From Oscillospiraceae bacterium (GTDB lineage: Bacteria > Bacillota > Clostridia > Oscillospirales > Ruminococcaceae), in contig JAFUWN010000005.1 in assembly GCA_017483465.1 (NCBI GenBank), positions 62,001 through 126,000 of the forward strand: a stretch of 64,000 bases of DNA. The letters run 5' to 3'. Below are positions 35,922 through 44,183 of this stretch, one piece after another (position 1 is the stretch's first letter; every line of letters begins with the position of its first letter). A program made the translations under genes and the position numbers. The notes below the pieces were generated by a model, which saw only the letters and a program-made list of their open reading frames with translations, was not told where the DNA came from and ran no database searches.

Positions 35922-37266
35922 ACTCACCAAACGTATCTTTTTTGCCTGTATGACTGTGTTTCTCCTCACTTCCAGCCTGATTCTCTATGTTATGAATTCT
36001 TATCTTGTCCGGAGAAATGTTGATGAACTCCGGGACAGAACTCTGCTTCTTTCTTCGGCTGTCAATCAGTACGGCTGGGAGTTTCTTCGTTCCGTAAAAA
36101 TCGGTCAGGCCAGAATTACTCTTATTGATTCTGACGGAACAGTCCTCTTTGACAGTAAACTTAACCCCGAAAAAATGGAAAATCACTCTCAGCGTGAAGA
36201 ATTTATTGAAGCTATGCACTCCGGAGAAGGCGACAGTGAGCGCTATTCTGATTCCCTGCTCAGAAAAACTGTCAATTATGCTGTCAAATTAGATACTTCT
36301 CAGATTATCCGTGTTTCTATGGAACAGGATACTGTTTTCCGGCTGATCATTTCTATGCTTTCGCCTGTCGTGTTTATCGTCCTGCTTATGATGCTGCTCT
36401 CTGTTGTCCTTGCGGCGGAAAGCTCTAAAAAAATTATCAAACCTATCAATCTCCTTGACCCTGAAAATCCTGATGACAGAAATATCTATGACGAAATGAA
36501 ACCTTTTATCCGCAGACTGATCGCTCAGAATCAGCAGATTCAAAGACAGATGCAGCAGCTTCGCATGGAACATAAAAAACAGGATGATATGCGAAGAGAA
36601 TTTACTGCTAATGTCTCCCATGAACTTAAAACCCCTCTGACTTCTATTTCCGGTTTTGCTGAAATTATCCGTGACGGCTATGTCCAGCAGAAAGATGTCT
36701 CCCGTTTTGCCGATACAATCTACAAAGAAGCTCAGCGACTGATGACCCTTGTCAATGATATTCTTAAACTCTCCCGGCTCGAAGACGGCAGTACAGACAT
36801 GCATGAAGAAAGACAGTCTGTCAATCTTCTGTCCCTCTGTCAGAATGTTCAGGAGCGTCTTGCTCTCAATGCCGTTCAGCATCAGATCAGCCTTTCCTGT
36901 GAGGGGGATTCTGTTTTTATTATCGGCATTCCCCGTACCCTCGAAGAAATTATTTATAATATCTGCGATAATGCAATTAAATATAACCATCCGGACGGAT
37001 TCGTCAAAATCTCTGTCCGGCAGGAAGATTTCTCTGCTGTCGTTCAGGTGCAGGATAACGGTATCGGCATTCCGGAAGCCGATCAAAGCCGGGTCTTTGA
37101 ACGCTTCTATCGTGTCAATAAAAGTCACTCCAAAGAAGTCGGCGGAACAGGCCTCGGCCTTTCTATCGTCAAACACGGTATGGCTCTCCATTATGCCAGA
37201 ATCGAACTCGAAAGCGAAGAGGGAAAAGGCACTTGTATCAAACTTATTTTCCCTCTGCCAAACTAA
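35911..37266 (+). CDS. PhoR-like sensor histidine kinase
   Basis: This 451-residue kinase has two membrane helices (about residues 8-28 and 148-170) enclosing a 115-residue extracellular sensor of unknown specificity. A coiled segment (QNQQIQRQMQQLRMEHKKQD) follows, then the H-box REFTANVSHELKTPLTSISG, N-box IIYNICDNAIKYN and G-boxes DNGIGIPEADQSRVFERFYR and GGTGLGLSIVKHG. The ATG at 35911 lies nine bases after CGGGAG and overlaps the regulator gene by 11 bases. A strong terminator follows, so the transcript from gyrA or cca probably ends here. Confidence 0.92.
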   Translation: MRNELTKRIFFACMTVFLLTSSLILYVMNSYLVRRNVDELRDRTLLLSSAVNQYGWEFLRSVKIGQARITLIDSDGTVLFDSKLNPEKMENHSQREEFIEAMHSGEGDSERYSDSLLRKTVNYAVKLDTSQIIRVSMEQDTVFRLIISMLSPVVFIVLLMMLLSVVLAAESSKKIIKPINLLDPENPDDRNIYDEMKPFIRRLIAQNQQIQRQMQQLRMEHKKQDDMRREFTANVSHELKTPLTSISGFAEIIRDGYVQQKDVSRFADTIYKEAQRLMTLVNDILKLSRLEDGSTDMHEERQSVNLLSLCQNVQERLALNAVQHQISLSCEGDSVFIIGIPRTLEEIIYNICDNAIKYNHPDGFVKISVRQEDFSAVVQVQDNGIGIPEADQSRVFERFYRVNKSHSKEVGGTGLGLSIVKHGMALHYARIELESEEGKGTCIKLIFPLPN

Positions 37267-37274
37267 AATTAATT

Positions 37275-37309
37275 TTTTAACGATAAACATTAAAATTTTA
37301 TTGTTAAAA
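37275..37309. promoter_or_regulatory. Operator-like inverted repeat, copy 1
   Basis: TTTTAACGATAAA / TTTATTGTTAAAA (37275-37287 and 37297-37309), 13-bp arms with one mismatch. Its left part resembles the palindrome at 37360-37382. Confidence 0.45.
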
Positions 37310-37316
37310 TTATACC

Positions 37317-37346
37317 ATCCGGAAGATATTTCTTCCGGATTTTTTA
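37317..37346 (+). terminator. Terminator after the histidine kinase
   Basis: ATCCGGAAG / CTTCCGGAT (37317-37325 and 37332-37340) with a 6-base loop, followed by a T-run. Confidence 0.88.
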
Positions 37347-37359
37347 TGCAAACATATAA

Positions 37360-37382
37360 TTTTTAACGATTATCATTAAAAA
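37360..37382. promoter_or_regulatory. Operator-like 23-bp palindrome, copy 2
   Basis: 11-1-11 palindrome TTTTTAACGAT-T-ATCATTAAAAA with a single mismatch, ending four bases before the -35 box at 37387. It suits autoregulation by the nearby HTH protein or, since GATAATC-type halves are present, a Fur-like metal regulator. Confidence 0.5.
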
Positions 37383-37386
37383 TCTA

Positions 37387-37415
37387 TTGACAAATATTAA
37401 TTCCTGTGCTATACT
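37387..37415 (+). promoter_or_regulatory. Promoter of the membrane protein - HTH pair
   Basis: TTGACA (37387-37392) and TATACT (37410-37415), 17-base spacer, with an extended TGC before the -10. Confidence 0.8.
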
Positions 37416-37465
37416 AAAACCATCACAAGAAATCAATCTTAATTCTATTCTATGGAGGTCTTATT

Positions 37466-37927
37466 ATGAATAAAAATGCTAATATCCAAAAAATTAACAA
37501 AACCGGAAAACTTTGCAGAATCTTTTCTAAAATTATTATGATTTGCTGTATTGTCGGGGCTGTCCTTACTGCTATTGCCGGTATCATCTCCAAAGTCTCT
37601 CCCGAAAATATCGGCATCATCGCATCCGGTGAAATCAGCCCGCTCGAATCTGTGACTAACTGTATTGTACTTGCTTTTTCTGCTGTCTTCTATTTCTTTG
37701 CTGTCCGGTTCTCTAAAAAAATTGAAACCTGTGATACGCCTTTCAGTGATGATATCATCAGAGAAATGAAAATTTTCGGTATCGCTTATCTGATTGCTGT
37801 CTATGTGTTCGGCTTTACAGATTCTTCTTTCAGTGCCGGTGTGCCCTCTGTCCTTATGATTTTGCTTTTAGTCAATTCCTTCGCTTATGGTGCCGAACTC
37901 CAGAAAGAATCTGACGAAACCCTGTAA
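37466..37927 (+). CDS. Small integral membrane protein (DUF2975-like)
   Basis: This 153-residue protein has four predicted membrane helices (about residues 22-44, 64-82, 106-122 and 127-145). A basic N-terminus precedes the first. The size, four-helix pattern and a directly following short Cro-type HTH gene match the DUF2975-HTH pairs common in Firmicutes. The function of these pairs is unknown. The ATG follows GGAGGT. Its expression is probably controlled by the palindromes just upstream. Confidence 0.6.
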   Translation: MNKNANIQKINKTGKLCRIFSKIIMICCIVGAVLTAIAGIISKVSPENIGIIASGEISPLESVTNCIVLAFSAVFYFFAVRFSKKIETCDTPFSDDIIREMKIFGIAYLIAVYVFGFTDSSFSAGVPSVLMILLLVNSFAYGAELQKESDETL

Positions 37928-37943
37928 GGAGCGTGGCTGCAAT

Positions 37944-38171
37944 ATGATTATCCTCAGATTGGACCGTGTTATGGCTGACAGAAAAATCAGTCTGAACGAA
38001 CTCAGCGAAAAAGTCGGCGTTTCTAACGTTAATCTCTCTAAACTTAAAACCGGTAAAGTCAGTGCTGTACGCTTCTCTACCCTCAATGCTATCTGTAAGG
38101 CTCTGCATTGTCAGCCCGGCGATATTCTCGAATTTATTGATGACGATACAGAAAATGATTCTCCCTCTTGA
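37944..38171 (+). CDS. Cro/CI-type (YozG-like) HTH regulator
   Basis: This 75-residue single-domain regulator reads MIILRLDRVMADRKISLNEL, with the recognition part VGVSNVNLSKLKTGKVSAVR and a conserved FSTLNAICKALHCQPGDIL core. The last residues are acidic. It is 16 bases downstream of the four-helix membrane protein and likely represses the shared promoter. The ATG at 37944 is about 12 bases from AAGGAG. The -35 box of the cysS promoter overlaps its stop codon. Confidence 0.88.
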   Translation: MIILRLDRVMADRKISLNELSEKVGVSNVNLSKLKTGKVSAVRFSTLNAICKALHCQPGDILEFIDDDTENDSPS

Positions 38172-38196
38172 CATTTCGCTTTTTTTCAGATATAAT
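38168..38196 (+). promoter_or_regulatory. cysS promoter overlapping the HTH stop codon
   Basis: TTGACA (38168-38173) and TATAAT (38191-38196) with a 17-base spacer, an exact consensus. Confidence 0.88.
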
Positions 38197-38207
38197 ATTA
38201 ATAATGC

Positions 38208-38250
38208 ATCTCCCCTCATACAGTATGCAGGGGAGATTTATTTTTCTTTC
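38208..38250 (+). terminator. Hairpin with T-rich tail in the cysS leader
   Basis: ATCTCCCCT / AGGGGAGAT (38208-38216 and 38229-38237), extended by CATA/TATG inside the loop, then TTATTTTTCTTTC. It begins only about five bases after the expected transcription start of cysS. It could end read-through from upstream or act as a leader attenuator for cysS. The leader is too short for a T-box. Confidence 0.75.
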
Positions 38251-38269
38251 TATCAGGAGGCAGGTTTTT

Positions 38270-39664
38270 ATGATTCAAATCTTTAATACTCTCACAAATA
38301 AAAAAGAAGAGTTCAAAACTATTGAACCCAATAAAGTCCGTATGTATGTCTGCGGCCCGACCGTCTATAATTATATCCATATCGGCAATGCCAGACCCGT
38401 CTGCGTTTTCGATGTCTTCCGCAGATTCCTCGAATATATGGGCTATGAAGTCACGTTCGTCCAGAATTATACTGATGTGAACGATAAAATTATCCGTCAG
38501 GCCGGAACAGAAGGCATTTCACCTGAAGCCTGTGCCGAAAAATATATCGCCGCTTACTGCAAAGATGCCGAAGGCCTTAACGTCCGTCCCGCTACCGTTC
38601 ACCCCAGAGTTTCTGAATTTATCCCTAAAATTATTGATTTTATTCAGCTCCTGATCAATAAAGGCTATGCCTATCAGGCCGGCAGTGATGTCTATTATAA
38701 AACCAGAAAATTTGTCTCTTACGGCAAACTTTCCAATCAGTCTCTTGACGACCTCAATGCCGGTGCAAGAGTCGAAATCAATGAAATCAAACAAGATCCT
38801 CTCGATTTCGCTCTCTGGAAAGGCTGTGATGCTTCCGAACAGCACTGGGATTCCCCCTGGGGGACAGGCCGCCCCGGCTGGCATATCGAATGCTCCTGCA
38901 TGGCTAAATACTGCCTTGGGGATACCATCGACCTCCATGCCGGCGGTCATGATCTCATCTTCCCCCATCATGAAAATGAAATCGCGCAGTCCGAAGCCGC
39001 TAACGGTGTTCCGTTCGCTAATTACTGGATGCATAACGGCCATATCAATGTCGATCACAGGAAAATGTCCAAATCTGAAGGAAATTTCTTCCTCACTAAA
39101 GATGTCGCTGAAACTTACGGCTATGAAGTTATCCGCTATCTCATGATTCAGGCTCAGTACCGTGCACCTATGAATTATACTGTTGAACTTCTCAACGCCT
39201 GCAAAGCTTCTCTTGACCGTCTCTATCAATGCAGAGAAACTCTGAAAAATGCTCTCAGAAATGCTCCTTCCGGTGCTGTCTCCGAACAGGCCGAAGCCGC
39301 TTTCACAAAAGCTAAATCTGATTTTATTCAGGCTCTCTCTGATGATCTCAATACGGCCGATGCTCTGACGGCTGTCTTTGAACTCGTCCGTGAACTGAAT
39401 ATCATGGCGGCAGATGCCAATACTCCTAAAGAACAGTTACAAAAAGGCTCTGCCCTCTTTGAAGAATTAATCTCCGTTCTCGGCCTCCTCTATGAACGCA
39501 AAGAAGAAACCATTCCGCAGGAAGTTCTTGATTTAGTCAGCCAGAGAGCCGAAGCCCGTAAAGCAAAAAATTTCCAGGAAGCTGACAGAATCCGTGATGA
39601 AATCAAAAAACTCGGCTATGCTGTCAAGGAAACCCGTCAGGGCATCGAAATTACTAAATTATAA
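38270..39664 (+). CDS. cysS: Cysteinyl-tRNA synthetase
   Basis: This 464-residue class I synthetase has the HIGH motif as YIHIGNARP (HIGN), the zinc site starting in YVCGPTVYN with later WHIECSCM and HHENE, and the KMSKS motif as HRKMSKSEGN. It charges tRNA-Cys. The start is the ATG at 38270, behind CAGGAGG. The longer upstream frame passes through the promoter and leader hairpin. Downstream, a membrane cyclophilin-like gene begins five bases later. Confidence 0.96.
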   Translation: MIQIFNTLTNKKEEFKTIEPNKVRMYVCGPTVYNYIHIGNARPVCVFDVFRRFLEYMGYEVTFVQNYTDVNDKIIRQAGTEGISPEACAEKYIAAYCKDAEGLNVRPATVHPRVSEFIPKIIDFIQLLINKGYAYQAGSDVYYKTRKFVSYGKLSNQSLDDLNAGARVEINEIKQDPLDFALWKGCDASEQHWDSPWGTGRPGWHIECSCMAKYCLGDTIDLHAGGHDLIFPHHENEIAQSEAANGVPFANYWMHNGHINVDHRKMSKSEGNFFLTKDVAETYGYEVIRYLMIQAQYRAPMNYTVELLNACKASLDRLYQCRETLKNALRNAPSGAVSEQAEAAFTKAKSDFIQALSDDLNTADALTAVFELVRELNIMAADANTPKEQLQKGSALFEELISVLGLLYERKEETIPQEVLDLVSQRAEARKAKNFQEADRIRDEIKKLGYAVKETRQGIEITKL

Positions 39665-39669
39665 TCACT

Positions 39670-40527
39670 ATGGCAAGATATTCTCAACCCTCCAACAAGA
39701 AAAAAGCTCTCTCAACTATGGGAATTTTCCTCCTTGCGGCCGCTGTCCTCAGCTTTATTGCTTTTTATATCATCGTCATGATTTCTCAGCAGGGCTATCA
39801 CTATATCGACCCCGATACGCTTGAATTGGTTCAGCTTCAGGAAATCCCCGACGAGACTCCGACCGCAGTCATCAATACTTCCCTTGGTGAAATCAGAGCG
39901 GTTCTTTATCCGGAATATGCTCCGAATACAGTATCTCAGTTCATTACCCTCGCTGAAAAAGGCTGGTATGATGACACATATATTTTTGAAGCGAAACAGG
40001 ATGTCTATTTTGCGGCCGGTGCAGCCGATTCTTCCGGTACACTCAAAACCCCCCCTGTGTTTGAAAATCAAGAAAAAGTTCCCCTTGAACTTCATCAGAA
40101 TCTATGGCCGTTCTCCGGAGCACTCTGTGCTCTGACCACTTCCAAAGATACCAGCTTTTCCAAACGTCTGTTCAAATCAGAAGTCAGCTATACGGGCAGC
40201 CGCTTTATGTTTCTCAATACCGTCGATTTCTCTGACGAAGAATTCGCCGCACAGTTCCGTGAGGCTTCCGGCAGTGAGGAACTTGCCGATGCTTTTTTCC
40301 GCCTCGGCGGTGTGCCGAACTTTTCTCAGCAGGTTACTATCTTCGGCCAGGCCTATTCCGGTCTTGATGTGATCAGACAAATCACTTCTGTCCAGCTCGC
40401 AGAAGAAACCAATCCGCAGGGCTATACCCCTCCGACAGAAGAGATTAAAATCCTCTCTGTCAGAATTTCCTCTTACTCTCAGGAGGACAGGGAAATCAAC
40501 GAACTGATTCCTGATGCAACTTCCTGA
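39670..40527 (+). CDS. Membrane-anchored cyclophilin-like protein, probably degenerate
   Basis: This 285-residue protein has a basic N-terminus, one membrane helix (about residues 18-40, MGIFLLAAAVLSFIAFYIIV) and an extracytoplasmic domain. TSLGEIRAVLYPEYAPNTVSQ matches the N-terminal strand of cyclophilins and FGQAYSGLDVIRQI matches their C-terminal strand. The catalytic FHRxxxxFMxQGG stretch is replaced by IFEAKQDVYFAAGAA, so isomerase activity is doubtful. There is no ribosome-binding site at the ATG, so translation probably depends on coupling to cysS, whose stop lies eight bases upstream. Confidence 0.7.
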   Translation: MARYSQPSNKKKALSTMGIFLLAAAVLSFIAFYIIVMISQQGYHYIDPDTLELVQLQEIPDETPTAVINTSLGEIRAVLYPEYAPNTVSQFITLAEKGWYDDTYIFEAKQDVYFAAGAADSSGTLKTPPVFENQEKVPLELHQNLWPFSGALCALTTSKDTSFSKRLFKSEVSYTGSRFMFLNTVDFSDEEFAAQFREASGSEELADAFFRLGGVPNFSQQVTIFGQAYSGLDVIRQITSVQLAEETNPQGYTPPTEEIKILSVRISSYSQEDREINELIPDATS

Positions 40528-40625
40528 TTCTTCCCTATCCATGTACTTTTTCACAAGTATTTCATTTCCCCGGACGGGATTATTATTAAAATTTCTAAAT
40601 ACTTACAGGAAATTCGTATTTTTAC

Positions 40626-40654
40626 TTTACAAATTCTTCATAATGTTGTATAAT
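40626..40654 (+). promoter_or_regulatory. Promoter of the lipoprotein cyclophilin gene
   Basis: TTTACA (40626-40631) and TATAAT (40649-40654), 17-base spacer. Confidence 0.75.
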
Positions 40655-40710
40655 AATCATATGCAGATCTTCTGCATACAAATCATTTCCAGAAAGAAGC
40701 ATTTACTATC

Positions 40711-41469
40711 ATGAATCTGAAACTTCCTGCATACTGTCTCAGTCTGCTTGTACTCATGACACCTTTTTCCGGCTGCGGAAAAAAACAAATCCAGCTTCAG
40801 GATCTTCCTGTGCTGAATTATACCGCTCCTGCTGAGGGTGAACAGATTATCGTCATGAAAATCAAAGATTACGGTGAAGTCAAAATCCGGCTTTTCCCTG
40901 ATCTTCTCCCTGAGGCCTGTGAAAATTTCACTACCCTTGCCGATCAGGGCTATTATGACGAACTGATCTTTCACAGAGTCATTCAGAATTTCATGATTCA
41001 GGGCGGTGACCCGAAAGGTGACGGCACAGGCGGGGAGTCCTGCTGGGGCGGCACCTTTGACGGCGGTGTTTCCAGTCAGCTGATTCATGTCCCCGGTGCT
41101 CTGGCTTATGCCAACAGCGGCGGTATGACTTCCACAGACGGCAGTCAGTTCTATATCGTCACCGGTCAGCAGGTAGATACTAATCTTCTGGATTCTCTTG
41201 TCGAAAACAACGACATGTATTTTTCCTCAGAAGCAACAGAATATTATACACAGTACGGCGGTACGCCGTATCTTGACGGCGGTTATACTGTATTTGGTCA
41301 GGTCATTGACGGTCTTGATATTGTCTTCCAGATCTCCATGACCGAAACCAATGCCAATGACAAGCCTAAAAAAGCTGTGTATATCGAAAGTGTGAGAACA
41401 GAACCCTATGACAACAGTCAGATTCGCTGGTATCCCTCAGATTATGAATCACTATCAGGAGTGCAATAA
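40711..41469 (+). CDS. Peptidyl-prolyl cis-trans isomerase lipoprotein (cyclophilin type)
   Basis: This 252-residue protein has a lipoprotein signal peptide with lipobox PFSGC (Cys near residue 21). The cyclophilin domain carries the active-site block LIFHRVIQNFMIQGGDPKGD and GALAYANSGGMTSTDGSQFYI, plus FGQVIDGLDIV. It should catalyse proline isomerisation of exported proteins at the outer face of the membrane. Its neighbour upstream is a degenerate relative, so the pair is probably an old duplication. The ATG follows AAAGAAG. Confidence 0.92.
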   Translation: MNLKLPAYCLSLLVLMTPFSGCGKKQIQLQDLPVLNYTAPAEGEQIIVMKIKDYGEVKIRLFPDLLPEACENFTTLADQGYYDELIFHRVIQNFMIQGGDPKGDGTGGESCWGGTFDGGVSSQLIHVPGALAYANSGGMTSTDGSQFYIVTGQQVDTNLLDSLVENNDMYFSSEATEYYTQYGGTPYLDGGYTVFGQVIDGLDIVFQISMTETNANDKPKKAVYIESVRTEPYDNSQIRWYPSDYESLSGVQ

Positions 41470-41509
41470 AAAAAGAACACTCGTCATTAAAGGAGAGAAT
41501 AACTCGGAG

Positions 41510-42817
41510 ATGGAGAAATTTATTATCAACGGCGGTAATCCGCTGAAAGGAGATATCTGGGTCAGCGGTGCCAAAAATTCAGCAGTTGCTATTCTTCCTG
41601 CTGTCCTGCTGCTCGATGTTCCTTGTATTATCGAAAATGTCCCTGACATCAGCGATGTCAAAATCTGCCTTAAAGTCCTCAAAGGTCTGGGAGCAGAAAT
41701 CCGTCAGCTGGACAAGCAGGGAAATACTTACTGGATTTCCTGCCAGAATGTAAAAAGCCATTATGTCCCCTATGAAGAAGCCAAAAAAATGCGTGCTTCT
41801 TATTATTTCCTCGGTGCTCTGCTCGGCAGATGCAAGAAAGCAAGGGCTGCTATGCCCGGCGGCTGTCCTCTCGGTGCAAGACCGATTGATCAGCACCTGA
41901 AAGCATTTGAAATCCTTGGGGCAAGACAAATTATTTCTGACCCTAAATCCGATATTGTGAAACTTGAAGCAGATTATCTCCGGGGTGATGTTATCAGCCT
42001 GGATGTTGTTTCTGTCGGTGCCACAATGAATGCCATCTTAGCCGCTGTCAAGGCGGAGGGTACGACTATTATTGAAAATGCCGCCAAAGAACCCCATATT
42101 GTAGACTTAGCCAATTTCCTCAATTATATGGGTGCTCATATCAAGGGTGCCGGTACGGATACCATCAAAATTCAGGGCGTTCAGAAACTGACGGGCAATG
42201 CCGGTGAGGGTTCTGCTGTCAATTATCGCTATGCTGTTGTTCCTGATCAGATCGAAGCAGGTACTTTTATGATTGCTGCGGCTGTTACTCACGGTGATGT
42301 CGTCATTCACGGCGTTATTCCCAAACATCTTGAAGCTATCACCAAAAAACTCCGTGCTGTCGGCATTACTGTCGAAGAGCTGGAAGATGACGATGCTGTG
42401 CATGTTTCTGCCGGTACGGATATCGACTTCAAGCCTGTCAACATCAAGACAGAGCCTTATCCCGGTTTCCCTACGGATATGCAGCCGCAAATGGCCGTTC
42501 TTCTTACACTTGCCGGCGGTCAGAGTACAATCACAGAAAATGTCTGGGAAGACCGTTTCCGTTATGTCAATGAACTCGCAAAAATGGGTGCTCAGATTGA
42601 TATTACTCAGAACGGTGCTCTTGTCTATGGCAATGCCGTCCTGAACGGTGCTCTTGTCAATGCCTGTGATCTTCGTGCAGGTGCTGCCATGATCATTGCC
42701 GGGCTTGCTGCTCAGGGACAGACTTCTATCATCGAAATCCAGCATATTGAACGTGGTTATGCCGATATTGCCGGCAAACTCCGGGGCATTGGTGCGGATA
42801 TTTTCAAAACCGAATAA
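41510..42817 (+). CDS. murA: UDP-N-acetylglucosamine 1-carboxyvinyltransferase
   Basis: This 435-residue enzyme performs the first committed step of peptidoglycan synthesis. It starts MEKFIINGGNPLKGDIWVSG, with AKNSAVAILPAVLL. The active-site loop is RAAMPGGCPLGARPIDQHL, with the catalytic and fosfomycin-target cysteine present (PGGCPLG). The product binds at GYPTDMQPQ-like FPTDMQPQMAVLL. The ATG at 41510 is 13 bases from AAAGGAG; the earlier frame overlaps the preceding lipoprotein gene. A terminator follows. Confidence 0.95.
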   Translation: MEKFIINGGNPLKGDIWVSGAKNSAVAILPAVLLLDVPCIIENVPDISDVKICLKVLKGLGAEIRQLDKQGNTYWISCQNVKSHYVPYEEAKKMRASYYFLGALLGRCKKARAAMPGGCPLGARPIDQHLKAFEILGARQIISDPKSDIVKLEADYLRGDVISLDVVSVGATMNAILAAVKAEGTTIIENAAKEPHIVDLANFLNYMGAHIKGAGTDTIKIQGVQKLTGNAGEGSAVNYRYAVVPDQIEAGTFMIAAAVTHGDVVIHGVIPKHLEAITKKLRAVGITVEELEDDDAVHVSAGTDIDFKPVNIKTEPYPGFPTDMQPQMAVLLTLAGGQSTITENVWEDRFRYVNELAKMGAQIDITQNGALVYGNAVLNGALVNACDLRAGAAMIIAGLAAQGQTSIIEIQHIERGYADIAGKLRGIGADIFKTE

Positions 42818-42824
42818 CCTTTCA

Positions 42825-42857
42825 GGCAGCACGTTTCTCTGTGCTGCCCTGCTTTTT
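42825..42857 (+). terminator. murA terminator
   Basis: GGCAGCAC / GTGCTGCC (42825-42832 and 42841-42848) with an 8-base loop, then CTGCTTTTT. Confidence 0.8.
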
Positions 42858-42886
42858 ACTCCTGTGAGGTGAGTATTTCTTCAATT

Positions 42887-43672
42887 ATGGCTAAATTTTA
42901 TCCCCTGTTCAGTTCCAGCAGCGGCAATGCTTCTTATATCGGCTCCAAATCCGAAGGCATTCTGATCGATGCCGGGGCAAGCTGCAAAAAAATCCTCAAT
43001 GCCCTTTCCTGCAACGAGATTCAGAACTCTGCCGTTAAAGGCATTTTTATCACCCATACCCATTCCGATCATATCAAGGGTCTGAAAGTTCTCTCCAAAC
43101 ATCTCAAAGCTCCGGTCTATGCCTCTCAGACTACCCTTGAAGTACTGGAGCACGGCGGTCATCTTCTGCCGGATGTTCCTGCCATTCCTATAGATATCCG
43201 TGCGGCTGACTGCGGCGGATGCGAAATCACCGCATTCCCTACCATGCACGATGCTCCCGGCAGTATGGGCTTTCATATCCATACTGCCGATGACAGACAC
43301 TGTGCTGTCTGTACTGATCTCGGAATTGTCACTCCGGAAGTCAAATCCGCTCTCAAAGGCTGTGACATGATTCTTCTGGAAGCCAATTATGACCCTTCTC
43401 TTCTCTGGAACGGTATCTATCCCATCGAACTCAAACGCCGCATTACTTCTCAATACGGCCATCTTTCCAATCAGGACTCTGCTCAGTTTGCTGATTTTTT
43501 AATCCGAAACGGTACTACCAGATTATTATTAGGCCATCTCAGCCCTCACAATAACACACCTAATCTTGCCGCTCAGACTGTTGTGCAGAATCTCCGGGAT
43601 TTCAAACAGAATATGGATTATCTTCTTGGCATCGCTCCGGCGGAATCCTCGGGAGGTGCAGTTGTCTTCTGA
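42887..43672 (+). CDS. Metallo-beta-lactamase-fold hydrolase, YycJ/WalJ type
   Basis: This 261-residue protein has the zinc motif THTHSDHIKGLKVLSK (HxHxDH), an N-terminal FSSSSGNASYIG and a C-terminal LGHLSPHNN. This combination marks the YycJ/WalJ family, linked in Firmicutes to DNA-replication/cell-wall coordination or nuclease activity. The ATG at 42887 gives the usual family N-terminus; the GAGGTGAG upstream is 14-15 bases away, so the in-frame GTG at 42869 cannot be excluded. It overlaps rlmH by one base. Confidence 0.87.
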   Translation: MAKFYPLFSSSSGNASYIGSKSEGILIDAGASCKKILNALSCNEIQNSAVKGIFITHTHSDHIKGLKVLSKHLKAPVYASQTTLEVLEHGGHLLPDVPAIPIDIRAADCGGCEITAFPTMHDAPGSMGFHIHTADDRHCAVCTDLGIVTPEVKSALKGCDMILLEANYDPSLLWNGIYPIELKRRITSQYGHLSNQDSAQFADFLIRNGTTRLLLGHLSPHNNTPNLAAQTVVQNLRDFKQNMDYLLGIAPAESSGGAVVF

Positions 43673-44145
43673 TGCTTATCCAGTTAATTACTGTCGGAAA
43701 ACAAAAAGAACCGCATCTGATACAAGCTCAGGATCTTTATCAAAAACGCCTGACCCCTTTCTGTAAATTTGATTTTATTCAGCTCCCTGCCGTCCGGCTC
43801 TCTGATCATCCCTCTGAAAAAGAAATCCAGAAAGCTCTTGCTCAGGAAGCTCAGTTGATTCAAAAATCTCTCAAAGGCCTTTTGATTCCTCTCTGTATCG
43901 AAGGCAAACAGCTCGACAGTCAGAAATTTGCCGAACTCCTTACCCATAAAATCCCTTTGCAGAACAGTGCTGTTTCTTTTGTCATCGGCAGTTCGTTCGG
44001 CCTTGACCAGAATCTTAAAAATTCTGCTTTTCTTAAATTATCCATGTCTGAAATGACTTTTCCTCATGCTCTCGCTTCCGTCATGCTCATGGAACAGATT
44101 TACCGGGCATTTCAGATTGATAAAAATACAGGCTATCATAAATAA
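43672..44145 (+). CDS. rlmH: 23S rRNA pseudouridine-1915 N3-methyltransferase
   Basis: This 157-residue SPOUT methyltransferase starts MLIQLITVGKQKEPHLIQAQ. The SAM knot has SFVIGSSFGLDQNLKNSA and the C-terminal LSMSEMTFPHALASVMLMEQ and IYRAFQIDKNTGYHK, the RlmH ending (usual HK). It modifies helix 69 of the large ribosomal RNA. Its ATG overlaps the upstream stop (TGATG). Confidence 0.96.
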   Translation: MLIQLITVGKQKEPHLIQAQDLYQKRLTPFCKFDFIQLPAVRLSDHPSEKEIQKALAQEAQLIQKSLKGLLIPLCIEGKQLDSQKFAELLTHKIPLQNSAVSFVIGSSFGLDQNLKNSAFLKLSMSEMTFPHALASVMLMEQIYRAFQIDKNTGYHK

Positions 44146-44183
44146 ATATATATTTCTCTTATTATAAAAAGGATGTGTCTTTT

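Noticed and set aside
38197-38269. T-box leader of cysS
   Set aside because: Only about 70 bases from promoter to start and no T-box sequence; too short for the stem I architecture.
40528-40710. tRNA or other structured RNA gene in intergenic gaps
   Set aside because: No cloverleaf or CCA-ended structure was recognised in this or other gaps of the window by eye.
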